Shown here in pieces: positions 1-8,751 of a DNA stretch of 64,000 nt (position 1 is its first letter; every line of letters begins with the position of its first letter). The notes under the pieces are model-generated. The model did not search any database. It had not been told where the DNA came from and saw only the letters and a list, made by a program, of their open reading frames with translations. This DNA comes from Paenibacillus fonticola DSM 21315. GTDB taxonomy: Bacteria > Bacillota > Bacilli > Paenibacillales > Paenibacillaceae. The DNA lies in NCBI RefSeq assembly GCF_000381905.1, contig NZ_KB907259.1:38323-102322 (forward strand). The letters are read 5' to 3'. The position numbers and the translations under genes were made by a program.

Positions 1-793
1 TTAGCGGCAGCCAAGCTGCAGCCGTTGCATCCACATCGCCGTTGGCAACGCCCGTCCACATCGGGCCTGCTTCCACCTGCAGCGCTTCTACCTTATACCC
101 CAGGCGGTTCTCCAGAACGTATTGAAGCAGATTCGTGCTGGCGATTTCGGAATCCCAGGCTACATAGCTGAGCTTAAAGGTGTCGCCGTCTACTGGCTGA
201 ATATCCGCCGTCCAAGCGTCAACACGGTCGCTGTGGCTTTCAGCCCAAGCTTTAGCCGCTTCCGCTGGATCCTGTCCTTCCTGGATGGCCGTCATAATTT
301 CACCCATCTCGTCCGAGGTCCACTCGAAGCGGTCCAAAAATTCATAGGCTGCCGGATGAGCTTCCTTCAGCCCCTTGCGGACGACAGTATGGATTTCCTC
401 CGCCTCTCCGAATACATTCTTCGGATCCTCCAAGTATTTTAGATCATATTTGGCGAACATCCAGTGCGGCGTCCAGCCCGTAATAATGATCGGCTGCTCG
501 GATTTGATCGCTTTCGCCAGCGTTGCCGTCATAGCCGCGCCGGAGCCTTCGATCAGTGTCCAGTCAGAAAGGCCGTATTCCTCGATGGCAGCGTTAGCCG
601 CCTTCATGATGCCGGCACCAGGATCAATGCCGATAATTTCATGTTTCACTTGCTCGCCCAGTGATTTGCCTCCGGTGTTTCCAGCAGTATTGCCGGTGTT
701 CCCTCCGGCATTTCCAGAAGTTCCACAGGCCGACAGCAGCAGTACGGCTGCCAAGCTCAACATTATCCATAAATTCGTTTTTTTGTTCCTCAT
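1..793 (-). CDS. opuAC: Glycine betaine ABC transporter substrate-binding lipoprotein (OpuAC), cut by window edge
   Basis: Extracytoplasmic binding protein that captures glycine betaine or a related compatible solute and passes it to the OpuAB permease. The start is ATG at 793 with a GAGGTG site 8 nt upstream. The N-terminus is a lipoprotein signal (MRNKKTNLW, then a hydrophobic stretch ending LLLSACG, Cys being the lipidation site), followed by a Gly/Asn/Thr linker. The mature part has features of the family: a stretch ending IIITGWTPHWMF, with Trp residues of the kind that cage the quaternary ammonium, and later VAWDSEIAS and AAWLPL. The frame is open to base 1, so the C-terminus lies outside the window. 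It is the last gene of the opuAA-AB-AC operon, 3 nt after opuAB. Confident at family level; the exact substrate is inferred. Confidence 0.93.
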   Translation of the reverse strand, partial: MRNKKTNLWIMLSLAAVLLLSACGTSGNAGGNTGNTAGNTGGKSLGEQVKHEIIGIDPGAGIMKAANAAIEEYGLSDWTLIEGSGAAMTATLAKAIKSEQPIIITGWTPHWMFAKYDLKYLEDPKNVFGEAEEIHTVVRKGLKEAHPAAYEFLDRFEWTSDEMGEIMTAIQEGQDPAEAAKAWAESHSDRVDAWTADIQPVDGDTFKLSYVAWDSEIASTNLLQYVLENRLGYKVEALQVEAGPMWTGVANGDVDATAAAWLPL

Positions 794-796
794 AAA

Positions 797-1639
797 TTAT
801 GCACCTCTTTTTTTGGATTTGAATAAATTTTGCGTAAAGCGATCCAGCACAATAGCAAGCACAACGACAGCCAATCCGGCTTCGAAGCCCTGACCGATCT
901 TGAGCTGGGTTACCGCGCGATATACCGTCGCTCCAATTCCTTGCGCGCCGATCATCGAAGCGATAACGACCATCGAAAGGGACAGCATAATCGTCTGGTT
1001 GATGCCGGCCATCATCGTAGGCATTGCCAGCGGCAGTTCCACTTTAAAGAGCTTCTGCCACGAGGTCGAACCGAAGGCATCGGAAGCTTCTGTAAGCTCG
1101 CCGGAAACCTGCTTGATCCCGAGATAGGTCAGGCGGATTGTCGGCGGAATAGCGAAGATGACGGAAGCGATGACTCCCGGTACTACCCCGAGACTAAAGA
1201 AAGTCACAGCAGGCAGAAGATAAACAAATGCAGGCATCGTTTGCATGAAATCAAGCAAAGGTGAAATAATGCGGTGAGTAGTTTTGCTATAGGCACTCCA
1301 TATTCCGATAGGGATACCTAAGACCACTGAAATAATGCCGGAAGTGACCACGAGGCCTAACGTATTCATCGTTTCCGTCCAATAGCCGAGATTGTCGATC
1401 AATAGGAAGCCAATCACCGTAAATAACGTGAGCGGCACTCTTCCGATCAGGTAGGCCAGGACGCCGAATATAGCGATGAATAGAAGCGGGTGAGGTAAGA
1501 GAAACAACCATGAGAAGAACTCGACAGCACTTTCAATGATCTTGGACAGCCCCTCGAAAAAACCACCCAGGTTTGATTCCATCCAATCTACTATTAATTC
1601 GATCCAATCCGCGAGAGGCATTTTAGGAATGAAGTTCAT
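797..1639 (-). CDS. opuAB: Glycine betaine ABC transporter permease (OpuAB)
   Basis: Inner-membrane permease of 280 residues for the OpuA osmoprotectant importer. It has about six hydrophobic segments and a binding-protein-dependent transport domain (roughly residues 90-270), with the EAA-like loop near AFGSTSWQKLFKVELPLA that docks on the ATPase. The ATG start at 1639 has a GGAGGTG site 7 nt upstream and lies inside the end of opuAA (17-bp overlap), so translation is probably coupled. Length and order match the B. subtilis OpuA system. No unusual features. Confidence 0.95.
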   Translation of the reverse strand: MNFIPKMPLADWIELIVDWMESNLGGFFEGLSKIIESAVEFFSWLFLLPHPLLFIAIFGVLAYLIGRVPLTLFTVIGFLLIDNLGYWTETMNTLGLVVTSGIISVVLGIPIGIWSAYSKTTHRIISPLLDFMQTMPAFVYLLPAVTFFSLGVVPGVIASVIFAIPPTIRLTYLGIKQVSGELTEASDAFGSTSWQKLFKVELPLAMPTMMAGINQTIMLSLSMVVIASMIGAQGIGATVYRAVTQLKIGQGFEAGLAVVVLAIVLDRFTQNLFKSKKRGA

Positions 1640-2837
1640 GCTGCTTCACCTCCATCTCGCGCACATCTCCTGCAAGCGCGCCTAACACGGCACCCCGTAC
1701 GATTACGCCCAGCAACCGCCGTTGTTCATCGACGACAGCCAGCGGCACTTTAGCCAAGCTGGTCGCTTCAAATAAGTCGCTAAGAACAGTATCCGGCGAT
1801 ACTTGCGGACCATCGCAGATCAAAATATCCGATAGCGTTTTGCCTGTCTTGTTCGCGTCGGACGCATCTTCCGCCGTAATGACGCCAAGCAAGCGCATGG
1901 AGCGATCGACGACGAAGAGATTCGAGATACCCCGTTCCCGCATCAACTGCAAGGCCACGCGGGGGCCGCGATCCAGCGTAATCGTCTCGGGTCTGCGCAT
2001 CACATGCGAAGCGGTCAGTACCTTGGAGAGATCCACATCTTCAATAAATCGTTCGACGTAACCGTTAGCCGGCTGAGTGAGCATTTCTTCAGGCGTGCCA
2101 ATTTGGATGAGCGAGCCGTCCTTCATCAAGGCGATCCGATCCCCGATCCGCAAGGCCTCATCGAGGTCATGCGTAATAAAGACGATCGTCTTCTTCATTT
2201 TATCCTGCAGCTCGATCAGTTCATCCTGCATATCCCTGCGTATTAAAGGGTCGAGAGCACTGAATGCTTCATCCATCAGCAGCACCTCCGGGTCATTGGC
2301 CAAGGCTCGGGCGAGGCCCACTCTTTGCTGCATGCCGCCGCTGAGTTCATCCGGCATTTTGTCGCCCCAGCCCTTGAGCCCGACAAGTTCCAGAGCTTGC
2401 TCAGCTTTCATTTTCCGGGTATTCGCGTCGATCTTTTGGATTTCCAAGCCATACTCGACATTTTGCAGCACTGTCCGGTGTGGAAACAGCGCAAATTTTT
2501 GGAACACCATGCTGATGCTCTTTTGACGTATTTTTCGCAGCTGTGCTTTGTTCATTTTCAGCAAATCCTGACCGTTAATGAGAATTTGACCTGAGGTCGG
2601 CTCGATCAGCCGATTCAGCATCCGGACGAGGGTCGACTTACCGCTCCCCGACAGTCCCATAATGACAAAGATTTCTCCCTGACGGATGTCCAGGCTAACT
2701 CGATTCACACCAACAGTGATGCCGCGACCAGCCAATTGTTCCTTCGTTTGCCCCTGCTCAAGCAGCTGAAGTCCCTGCTCTGCATTCGGGCCAAACAATT
2801 TAGTAACTTGCTTTACTTCTAGAATGGGTTCATCCAA
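1623..2837 (-). CDS. opuAA: Glycine betaine ABC transporter ATP-binding protein with CBS domains (OpuAA)
   Basis: ATPase subunit that powers OpuA. It has Walker A (GLSGSGKST), signature (LSGGMQQRVGLA), Walker B (VLLMDEAFSALD) and a switch His (FITHDLDEA), followed by two C-terminal CBS domains (about residues 275-395), which sense ionic strength in the OpuA family. The likely start is TTG at 2837, with AAGGAG exactly 8 nt upstream. A GTG 9 nt further upstream would sit directly on the ribosome site. Predicted length is 404 residues. First gene of the operon, divergent from gbsR, with a palindrome overlapping its likely promoter. Confidence 0.94.
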   Translation of the reverse strand: MDEPILEVKQVTKLFGPNAEQGLQLLEQGQTKEQLAGRGITVGVNRVSLDIRQGEIFVIMGLSGSGKSTLVRMLNRLIEPTSGQILINGQDLLKMNKAQLRKIRQKSISMVFQKFALFPHRTVLQNVEYGLEIQKIDANTRKMKAEQALELVGLKGWGDKMPDELSGGMQQRVGLARALANDPEVLLMDEAFSALDPLIRRDMQDELIELQDKMKKTIVFITHDLDEALRIGDRIALMKDGSLIQIGTPEEMLTQPANGYVERFIEDVDLSKVLTASHVMRRPETITLDRGPRVALQLMRERGISNLFVVDRSMRLLGVITAEDASDANKTGKTLSDILICDGPQVSPDTVLSDLFEATSLAKVPLAVVDEQRRLLGVIVRGAVLGALAGDVREMEVKQHELHS

Positions 2838-2902
2838 ATTATCCACTCCTTTTCTAATGAAATATTAAGGCTGACACGGGCCTGTAGCCTCACATGGTAC
2901 TT

Positions 2903-2932
2903 AGTCTAACAAAAAAAAGGGAATCTAAACAA
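2903..2932 (-). promoter_or_regulatory. Probable sigma-A promoter of opuA
   Basis: On the minus strand TTGTTT (2932-2927) and TAGACT (2908-2903) are separated by 18 bp, an acceptable but imperfect sigma-A promoter about 65 bp upstream of the opuAA start. Its -35 box touches the palindrome at 2931-2946, a sensible position for repression. Motif-only evidence. Confidence 0.4.
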
Positions 2933-2974
2933 CCGTTAATACGGTTCATATAGAATGTACAGAAAAAACTGTAC
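2931..2974. promoter_or_regulatory. Two palindromes in the opuA-gbsR intergenic region (putative GbsR operator)
   Basis: Two perfect inverted repeats lie between the divergent genes: AACCGT-TAAT-ACGGTT at 2931-2946 and GTACAG-AAAAAA-CTGTAC at 2957-2974. GbsR-type regulators are dimeric winged-helix proteins that repress compatible-solute genes, so either could be the operator. The first overlaps the inferred opuA -35 box. Sequence shows the symmetry; function is inferred. Confidence 0.5.
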
Positions 2975-3089
2975 GGAGTGAATGGTGCGTATGCTCCCTT
3001 ATCCTTACAAATGCTCGCTAAGCCGCCACTTTACTTTTATCGGGCCTTTTTTTAAGATATAAGAAGTATCTTGATAGGAGGTTGCAAGC

Positions 3090-3638
3090 ATGGGCTTGGA
3101 CCAGCTCACCCCAGAGCAGCAGGCGGATATAATGAAAGTACGCAAGCGCGTAATTGAAGCCATTGGCAGAAACATGGATTTATACGGGATTTCGTTGTCG
3201 ACAGGTCATCTCTACGGTCTGCTCTTTTTTGCAGATAAACCGATGACGCTGGATGAAATGGGTCTGGAGATGAAGATGAGCAAGACAAGCATGAGCACGG
3301 GCGTGCGAACTCTCCTTGATCTTAAAATGGTGAACAAAGTGTGGGAAAAAGGCTCCCGCAAGGATTTATATGAGGTCGAGTACGACTGGCATCAGACTTT
3401 TACAGATTATTTCGCGATCAAATGGAGAAAAGCGGTGGAATCCAACATCCTCATCCTCCGCAGGTCGATCGAGGAGATAAATAAATGGCTGGCCTCTGAA
3501 CCGGAAGAAGCCCTAACGGCTATTCTAGAGGAGGATCGCAACAAAATGATCGATGCCGTTAAATACTACGAGTGGCTTGACCGTTTGATCGATGCGATGG
3601 AAAGCGGCGAGATATACCAGCTTGTTCCGAAAGAGTAG
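3090..3638 (+). CDS. gbsR: GbsR-type transcriptional regulator of compatible-solute genes
   Basis: MarR-like winged-helix regulator of 182 residues. It closely resembles the GbsR family: an N-terminal helix, then LYGISLSTGHLYGLLFFADKP, the recognition region KMSKTSMSTGVRTLLDL, and a charged wing at WEKGSRKDLY. In B. subtilis GbsR senses choline and represses opuB and gbsAB. Here it is divergent from opuA, so it probably controls that operon and possibly itself. The start is set by AGGAGGT 7 nt upstream of the ATG. A bidirectional terminator follows. Confidence 0.9.
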   Translation: MGLDQLTPEQQADIMKVRKRVIEAIGRNMDLYGISLSTGHLYGLLFFADKPMTLDEMGLEMKMSKTSMSTGVRTLLDLKMVNKVWEKGSRKDLYEVEYDWHQTFTDYFAIKWRKAVESNILILRRSIEEINKWLASEPEEALTAILEEDRNKMIDAVKYYEWLDRLIDAMESGEIYQLVPKE

Positions 3639-3670
3639 GGCCTATAGTTAAGCCGGCAATCAGCCGCAAC

Positions 3671-3716
3671 AAAACCGCCATCCCCGGCACCGATGCTGCA
3701 GGAATGGCGGTTTTTT
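3671..3716. terminator. Bidirectional terminator between gbsR and the hydrolase gene
   Basis: Eleven-base arms (AAAACCGCCAT at 3671-3681, ATGGCGGTTTT at 3704-3714) form a hairpin with a T run on the plus side and the matching A run on the other, serving both convergent genes. Confidence 0.85.
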
Positions 3717-3736
3717 GCTGCGTTTTCTGCGCTTTT

Positions 3737-5977
3737 TTAATAGATACCAATATCATCAAGCATGATCTTGCCCGGACCCTTGGAAAAGTAAAAGGTGATC
3801 CCCTTAAGCGCGGACAAATCGAGCTGAGGATTGACCTTGACGAACTCCGACAAGTTTAGCATTACCGTCTGAAATACTGCCTCCTGCGGATATTTGTATT
3901 TACCGCCCGACAGACGCTTCTCCACCCAAGGGAGAATGGTGAAGGCAACATCCGGTGGAGATGCAATCTCTACATAGTCGGTTAGCGGGATGCGGGCCGA
4001 CTCTCCGTTCGTGCTCTGCAGTTCCACCTCAGCCTGCAGTCCGGCAGAGGATGCCGAAGGCTCGATGAGCTCGAAGCTGCGGTCGGAAATTGAAAACGAA
4101 AGGATTTCCGGCGGTTTGGTCATCCTCCTTGGCAGGAAGGAAGAGTGCCATGATAACGAATAGGAAGCAGGCTCCTCGTTATATTCTCTCTCCACCCATT
4201 CCAAGGTTATGCCCCGGGTTCCCTTGCTTACGGATTTGCGGTTTTTCACCTCTTCTTCCACCCAGGTCAAATGATTGCCTTGGGCCAAGCCGCCGCTCGG
4301 AAGCGTGCGCCGGTTCAAATCTTCATCGTACCAGGCCATTTTATTGAAAAGGGCGCCCTCAAAGCGGCTGAAATATCCGGTATCCGCCGGAAGCCAGTGA
4401 AGTCCTGTCCTGTAATCCCGGAATAAAGGCAAATAGCTCCCATTTCCGTGAAGCGTTGATTCCAGGAAGGCTGAAACGTATATTTTGGCAATTTCCCGCT
4501 GCTTTTTGGGCCCGATGATCGCTTGCTGATTTAAGAAGATTCCCTTCGGAAAGCTGATATCCCGAAAGCCCCATTCGGTGTTGAATTGGCTGTGATTGGC
4601 GTCTGCGATATATATGGAAGACTTGAAATGAGTCGATGGGTTCGTAAAGGAAGTTCGAATATACTGACGATCACCGTCAAAATCGTTCACATCTGCATCC
4701 CGCGCCCCTTGTATAGCCAAATAGCTGACGTTCTTAATTCTGGCAAGCTCCCCATCCACCTTCTTGTCCGTGGGCGAAATCGCGATGATGGCTTGAATGT
4801 TGTAACGTTCCAAGCTCCCCAGCGTCTCGTCCGTGCTGAACCAGTGTCCCGCGTCCTTCGCCATAGCCACCGCCTGTCCGCCCCGGGAATGTCCGATTAA
4901 TCCGATTTGCGCAAAGTTCACCTTCTGATAAAAAGGGGTTGCCGCATCGTCTGCAAAGCCTTCGATCTGCTGCAGATGCTTTAGCAAAATCCAGGCCCGG
5001 ACCTTCATGTCGTTGTTCGGAATGCCCGTCCAGACGGAATAATTCAAATAATTTTCATCGACCGATACAGCGATGAAGCCTCGGCTAGCCAGGAGCTCGC
5101 CTAAATAGCCGTAACCTTCATCAGAGAAATCCTCCATCAGATGGTTGCCGTGGACCATGAGCACCAGCGGAAAGGGACCTTCCCCTTCAGGCATCCAAAC
5201 CCTGCCGTTCAGGGGAAGCGAGCTTTGGTCGAATCCCCAGTAACGGGTACGGAAAGCAGACCATTTCTCGATATACGCGGAGGCGTCTACCGGGGTCGAA
5301 ATAAGGTCGGTCTTCTTGCCGAATTCCGTTCGCCAATAGTCGTTTCCGCTTCCGTAGTCGAACGTGATATAGCCGTAATTTCCCGGCTCAGCAGGGTTCT
5401 CTGATTCAATGGGCGCTGCGTGTTTTGTTATGCTCGGATTTGCCGCCGGGCTGTCTGCCGGCCACACCGCAGCAGATACGCACAAGACTCCAAGTGCGGC
5501 AGTGACCAAGAATCTTAAACGCCGGCTAAATCGGGTACGAAGCAGACCGGCGCCGATTCCTGCTACAATGCCCGCCAGCGTGAGGACAGTTGCAGTAACA
5601 GCGGAAATTGCCACATCATGATCCTGCCAAAAAATAAAGAAAATGACCGTAATCGTATAGATCACTGAGCCGGCATACAGCCGGGGAAGCGGCAGGCCGA
5701 TTATCGCAAGCAGCACGGCAGCCAAATGGGCGGCGATAAACAGCCCTGTCGTCCCCACGGAAATAAAGGCCAGTATATCTGTCAAAGCGCCAAAGCCGGT
5801 AGGCATGCCCAGCGCAACCAAAGCAAAGACGAACATCGCCGCTCCCCAGGGACCGACAACGGCCATTCGCCAAAACGCGGTATCATAGCGGTACGTTTCG
5901 CGGATTCTGCGGCCAAAGCGTATGCGCAGCGGCGGCTTTAAGGGAATATATTCGGTTTGAAGCTGTTGAAGTTCCAT
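3737..5977 (-). CDS. Membrane-anchored alpha/beta hydrolase
   Basis: Protein of 746 residues. About five or six hydrophobic segments fill residues 40-170, then an extracytoplasmic alpha/beta-hydrolase domain begins near residue 200. Visible catalytic features are the oxyanion region VLMVHGNH, the nucleophile elbow GHSRGG (Ser near 364), and a late His in ANHSQF. The C-terminal 200 residues look beta-rich and may be a jelly-roll module. It resembles dienelactone-hydrolase/PAF-acetylhydrolase-like enzymes, so the substrate is probably an ester but is not identifiable. The ATG at 5977 has GGGAG 5 nt upstream; a GTG 12 nt earlier lacks a site. Single-gene unit. Confidence 0.8.
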   Translation of the reverse strand: MELQQLQTEYIPLKPPLRIRFGRRIRETYRYDTAFWRMAVVGPWGAAMFVFALVALGMPTGFGALTDILAFISVGTTGLFIAAHLAAVLLAIIGLPLPRLYAGSVIYTITVIFFIFWQDHDVAISAVTATVLTLAGIVAGIGAGLLRTRFSRRLRFLVTAALGVLCVSAAVWPADSPAANPSITKHAAPIESENPAEPGNYGYITFDYGSGNDYWRTEFGKKTDLISTPVDASAYIEKWSAFRTRYWGFDQSSLPLNGRVWMPEGEGPFPLVLMVHGNHLMEDFSDEGYGYLGELLASRGFIAVSVDENYLNYSVWTGIPNNDMKVRAWILLKHLQQIEGFADDAATPFYQKVNFAQIGLIGHSRGGQAVAMAKDAGHWFSTDETLGSLERYNIQAIIAISPTDKKVDGELARIKNVSYLAIQGARDADVNDFDGDRQYIRTSFTNPSTHFKSSIYIADANHSQFNTEWGFRDISFPKGIFLNQQAIIGPKKQREIAKIYVSAFLESTLHGNGSYLPLFRDYRTGLHWLPADTGYFSRFEGALFNKMAWYDEDLNRRTLPSGGLAQGNHLTWVEEEVKNRKSVSKGTRGITLEWVEREYNEEPASYSLSWHSSFLPRRMTKPPEILSFSISDRSFELIEPSASSAGLQAEVELQSTNGESARIPLTDYVEIASPPDVAFTILPWVEKRLSGGKYKYPQEAVFQTVMLNLSEFVKVNPQLDLSALKGITFYFSKGPGKIMLDDIGIY

Positions 5978-6182
5978 GGTTTCTCCCACCCGGTTTTATT
6001 GATCTCTATTTATTGTAACATGCTTCGCGCAGCTGGAAAGCTAGCAGTCGCTGGATTGAACCTGATGATTATGGAAATGTTAGCCTTCAGCATAGTTGAC
6101 AATGCGGGACTTTCTCCTTATACAATGAAACTGCAGGATGTCTATGCTAAGACCAACTCTTTGCGAAATTGATTTTTTACAA
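5978..6182. promoter_or_regulatory. Intergenic region with a sigma-A-like promoter pointing right
   Basis: TTGACA at 6096-6101 and TATACA at 6119-6124 are separated by 17 bp on the plus strand, predicting a transcript from about 6131. No credible gene begins nearby; the next one is araC at 6630. The space between is filled mostly by the inverted-repeat-bounded unit at 6183-6528. Confidence 0.5.
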
Positions 6183-6528
6183 AACTATATAAGTTGAACT
6201 AGTGATAATGGATGTGGGTAATGGGGTAAGTGCGTAAATGTTCAAAAGGTAGCTGTTGCTCAACAAGCTGTCTTATATTTAGCTACCGCACACTAAGATG
6301 CATAGACCAAGTTGTTGCGCAATAAATGGAATTCATGTATCTAATTATGCTCTAAACGAATGTTTCAGGGGATTAGATGGATTCTATGCACTAATATCAA
6401 GGATCCAGCCCATGATAGGAAGTCTCCCTACTTTTAAGGACATCTGATACATTTAAATTTACTTTCCCTTCTTTTTCGCAGAAATTAAATACTACGAATC
6501 CATTTATATAAGTTCAACTTATATAGTT
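6183..6528. mobile_element. MITE-like unit with 18-bp perfect terminal inverted repeats
   Basis: The left arm (6183-6200, beginning AACTATATAAG) and right arm (6511-6528) are perfect 18-bp reverse complements, 346 bp apart end to end. The right arm also belongs to a local 21-bp palindrome (6505-6525). There is no ORF of note inside, and an internal GGTAGCT/AGCTACC pair adds further symmetry. Non-coding DNA bounded by inverted repeats suggests a miniature inverted-repeat element. No clear target-site duplication is visible, and the arms could instead be two operator sites. Confidence 0.45.
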
Positions 6529-6629
6529 AAGACTGTTCCAAGGAGTTCCGGTTGGCAACAGTTTTAACAGAATTCATATTCAGGCTCCATATTTATCAAG
6601 ACAACAAACCCGGCGATAGGAGGTAAAAA

Positions 6630-7652
6630 ATGAAGCCCTCAACCCATTCCATTCAGCGGGATCAAATCACCCTGCCCCCGCAATTTCCGCTGCATGTTTC
6701 GAAAACAGAAGGGGTATCCCCGCTGTTTCAGCGACTTCACTGGCACCGTGCGCTCGAGATCAACTGGATTACTCGCGGCAGCGGAATTTATGTCATCAAT
6801 GGGCAGGAATATCCGTTCAGCTCGGGCGATATTTTCCTGATCAATTCGGATGATTTGCATCGGGCCTACGAAGGGAATGACCTGGAGATGGTCATCCTGA
6901 TGATGGAGCCGGCCTTGCTTGCCACCGAGCAAAGATATGATCCGGAAATTTTGCTTCCGTTCCGCGACATCGGGTCTCATTTCTCAAATCAGATTTCGCA
7001 TGAACTGCCGGGAAGCAAGCGGCTGGCCGGATACATCGAAACGATCTATGCCGAATTTGCGGCCAAAAAGCCGTCGCATGCCTCGATCATTCGCGGTTTG
7101 CTGCTGCAGCTGCTTGGCGAGGTGAACCGAAGCTTCAAGCGTCAAGACATAACCCCCGGTGGAGGCAACCGACCGGGTACAAGCCCAAACACAAACACAA
7201 GTACAAACACAGGCCCTAGTACTAGTACAAGTACGAACACAAGTACAACTACAAGCATAAATACAAGCCGCTCTGCCTCTGGCCGAAGACAATTAGAGCA
7301 GATGAGAGCGGTCATTGTGGCGCTGGAGTCCGAAATTTCCCACCCCTGGACGTTGAAGGAGATGGCTGAGATCGCTCACTTAAGCCCGTCCCGCTTCAGC
7401 ACGCTGTTTAACCAGGTGGTCGGGACCTCGCCGCTGCACTATCTCGTTCAGCTTCGGCTCGATCATGCGGTCGAGCTGCTGGAGCAGGGGGAGCGAAGCG
7501 TACTGGAAATTGCCGAGCAGTGCGGATTCAGAAATCTTTCGAACTTTAACCGGCTGTTTCTGAATTATTTGGGCGTAACTCCGACCGCCATGAGAAGGCG
7601 GCTGCAGGGGGAGGAGGCGGCCAAATCTTCTGCGGATGATCCAAAATCGTAA
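6630..7652 (+). CDS. AraC-family transcriptional regulator with cupin sensor and Asn/Thr-rich linker
   Basis: Regulator of 340 residues. The N-terminal cupin-like ligand domain (about 20-115) contains HWHRALEINWI and the SGDIFLINSDDLH turn. The C-terminal pair of helix-turn-helix motifs (about 230-330) ends in the typical FNRLFLNYLGVTPTAMRRR. Between them lies a low-complexity linker rich in Asn, Thr and Ser (about 176-222), encoded by near-repeats of ACAAGT/ACAAAC. The ATG start has AGGAGG 6 nt upstream. It precedes a sugar kinase and a GH4 glycosidase, which it probably activates on binding a sugar. Confidence 0.9.
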   Translation: MKPSTHSIQRDQITLPPQFPLHVSKTEGVSPLFQRLHWHRALEINWITRGSGIYVINGQEYPFSSGDIFLINSDDLHRAYEGNDLEMVILMMEPALLATEQRYDPEILLPFRDIGSHFSNQISHELPGSKRLAGYIETIYAEFAAKKPSHASIIRGLLLQLLGEVNRSFKRQDITPGGGNRPGTSPNTNTSTNTGPSTSTSTNTSTTTSINTSRSASGRRQLEQMRAVIVALESEISHPWTLKEMAEIAHLSPSRFSTLFNQVVGTSPLHYLVQLRLDHAVELLEQGERSVLEIAEQCGFRNLSNFNRLFLNYLGVTPTAMRRRLQGEEAAKSSADDPKS

Positions 7653-7755
7653 CTCCGGGCGATCGAAAACAGTAAGATTGTATTAGTTTTAAGCTTGATT
7701 ACAGAAGAAATCGGCAGGTTATCCTCGTATCCTAAAAGAGAAGGAGAGATGACCT

Positions 7756-8751
7756 ATGAACATCTTTTTGGGTGTCGACGCTGGCGGCAGCAAGACTTAC
7801 AGCCTCATCGTCAACGAGAAGGGCGAGACACTCGGCCGCGGTGCAAGCGGCAATGGAAATCATCAGACTAACCCGGTCCACGCGGAGAATAATATTGCTT
7901 CAGCCTGCCATCAGGCGCTCCGGGAAGCAGGCTTATCCACAGAAAATATTACACATGCTTATTTCGGCCTCGCCGGAGCGGATCGCGAGCCCGATTATGC
8001 GGTGCTTCGTCCGATGATTCGAAGGCTGGGCTTCCCACAATATTCCATCGCCTGCGATACGATGGTTGCGATGCGTTCGGGCACGGCACGTCCCTACGGG
8101 ACTGTCGTCATCAGCGGTACGGGGTTCAATGCCGCCGCTCGAAATCTTGCCGGCGAAGAGTTACAGTATGGCGGGTTCGGATATATTTATGGCGATGGCC
8201 AGGGCTCGGGCAGAGATCTGGCAAACTTCGCGTTTCGTTCTGCGGTAAGGGCCTGGGATTTGCGCGGCAAACCCACGGCTCTGCATGACCTCGTACTAAT
8301 GGCGACGGGTTTCCGAAGCGTCCCGCAAATGCTCGACGCAGCGCTGGATCAAGGCTATGTTCCTCCGCTATCCCTGGCGGAGGTTGTATTTGCTGCGGCT
8401 GAGCAAGGCGACGAGGTTGCCGCCAGCCATTTGGCGGAGCAGGGCAGCGAGCTGGGAAATGCGGCCGCAGCGCTGATTCGCCGACTGGGCATGGAGAAGG
8501 ATGAATTCGAGGTCGTGCTCGGCGGCAGCATTCTTGCCAAGGGCCGAAGTACGATTATGACCGACGCGCTGGCCAGGACCGTCCGTCTGACGGCTCCCCG
8601 GGCAAAGGTTGCGCGTATTACGATGGAGCCGGTAGCAGGCGCGGTATTAAGTGCAATGGATAAGGCGGGGCATGAGGTGAGTGAGGAAATCATGAGCCGT
8701 TTGCGCAATACAAGCTTCAGCGATCTGAAAGGAGTGGCAAAGGATGAGTGA
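7756..8751 (+). CDS. BadF/BadG-type sugar kinase (N-acetylglucosamine kinase-like)
   Basis: ASKHA-fold ATP-dependent kinase of 331 residues. The phosphate-1 motif is GVDAGGSKT near the N-terminus; further motifs are HAYFGLAGADR, VVISGTGFNAAAR and GDGQGSGRDL, the last typical of BadF-type GlcNAc kinases. The preceding AAGGAGAG supports the start. Its stop overlaps the start of the GH4 gene by 8 bp, so the two are translationally coupled. It presumably phosphorylates an imported sugar that the next enzyme uses, but whether the substrate is a mono- or disaccharide cannot be read from sequence. Confidence 0.85.
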   Translation: MNIFLGVDAGGSKTYSLIVNEKGETLGRGASGNGNHQTNPVHAENNIASACHQALREAGLSTENITHAYFGLAGADREPDYAVLRPMIRRLGFPQYSIACDTMVAMRSGTARPYGTVVISGTGFNAAARNLAGEELQYGGFGYIYGDGQGSGRDLANFAFRSAVRAWDLRGKPTALHDLVLMATGFRSVPQMLDAALDQGYVPPLSLAEVVFAAAEQGDEVAASHLAEQGSELGNAAAALIRRLGMEKDEFEVVLGGSILAKGRSTIMTDALARTVRLTAPRAKVARITMEPVAGAVLSAMDKAGHEVSEEIMSRLRNTSFSDLKGVAKDE

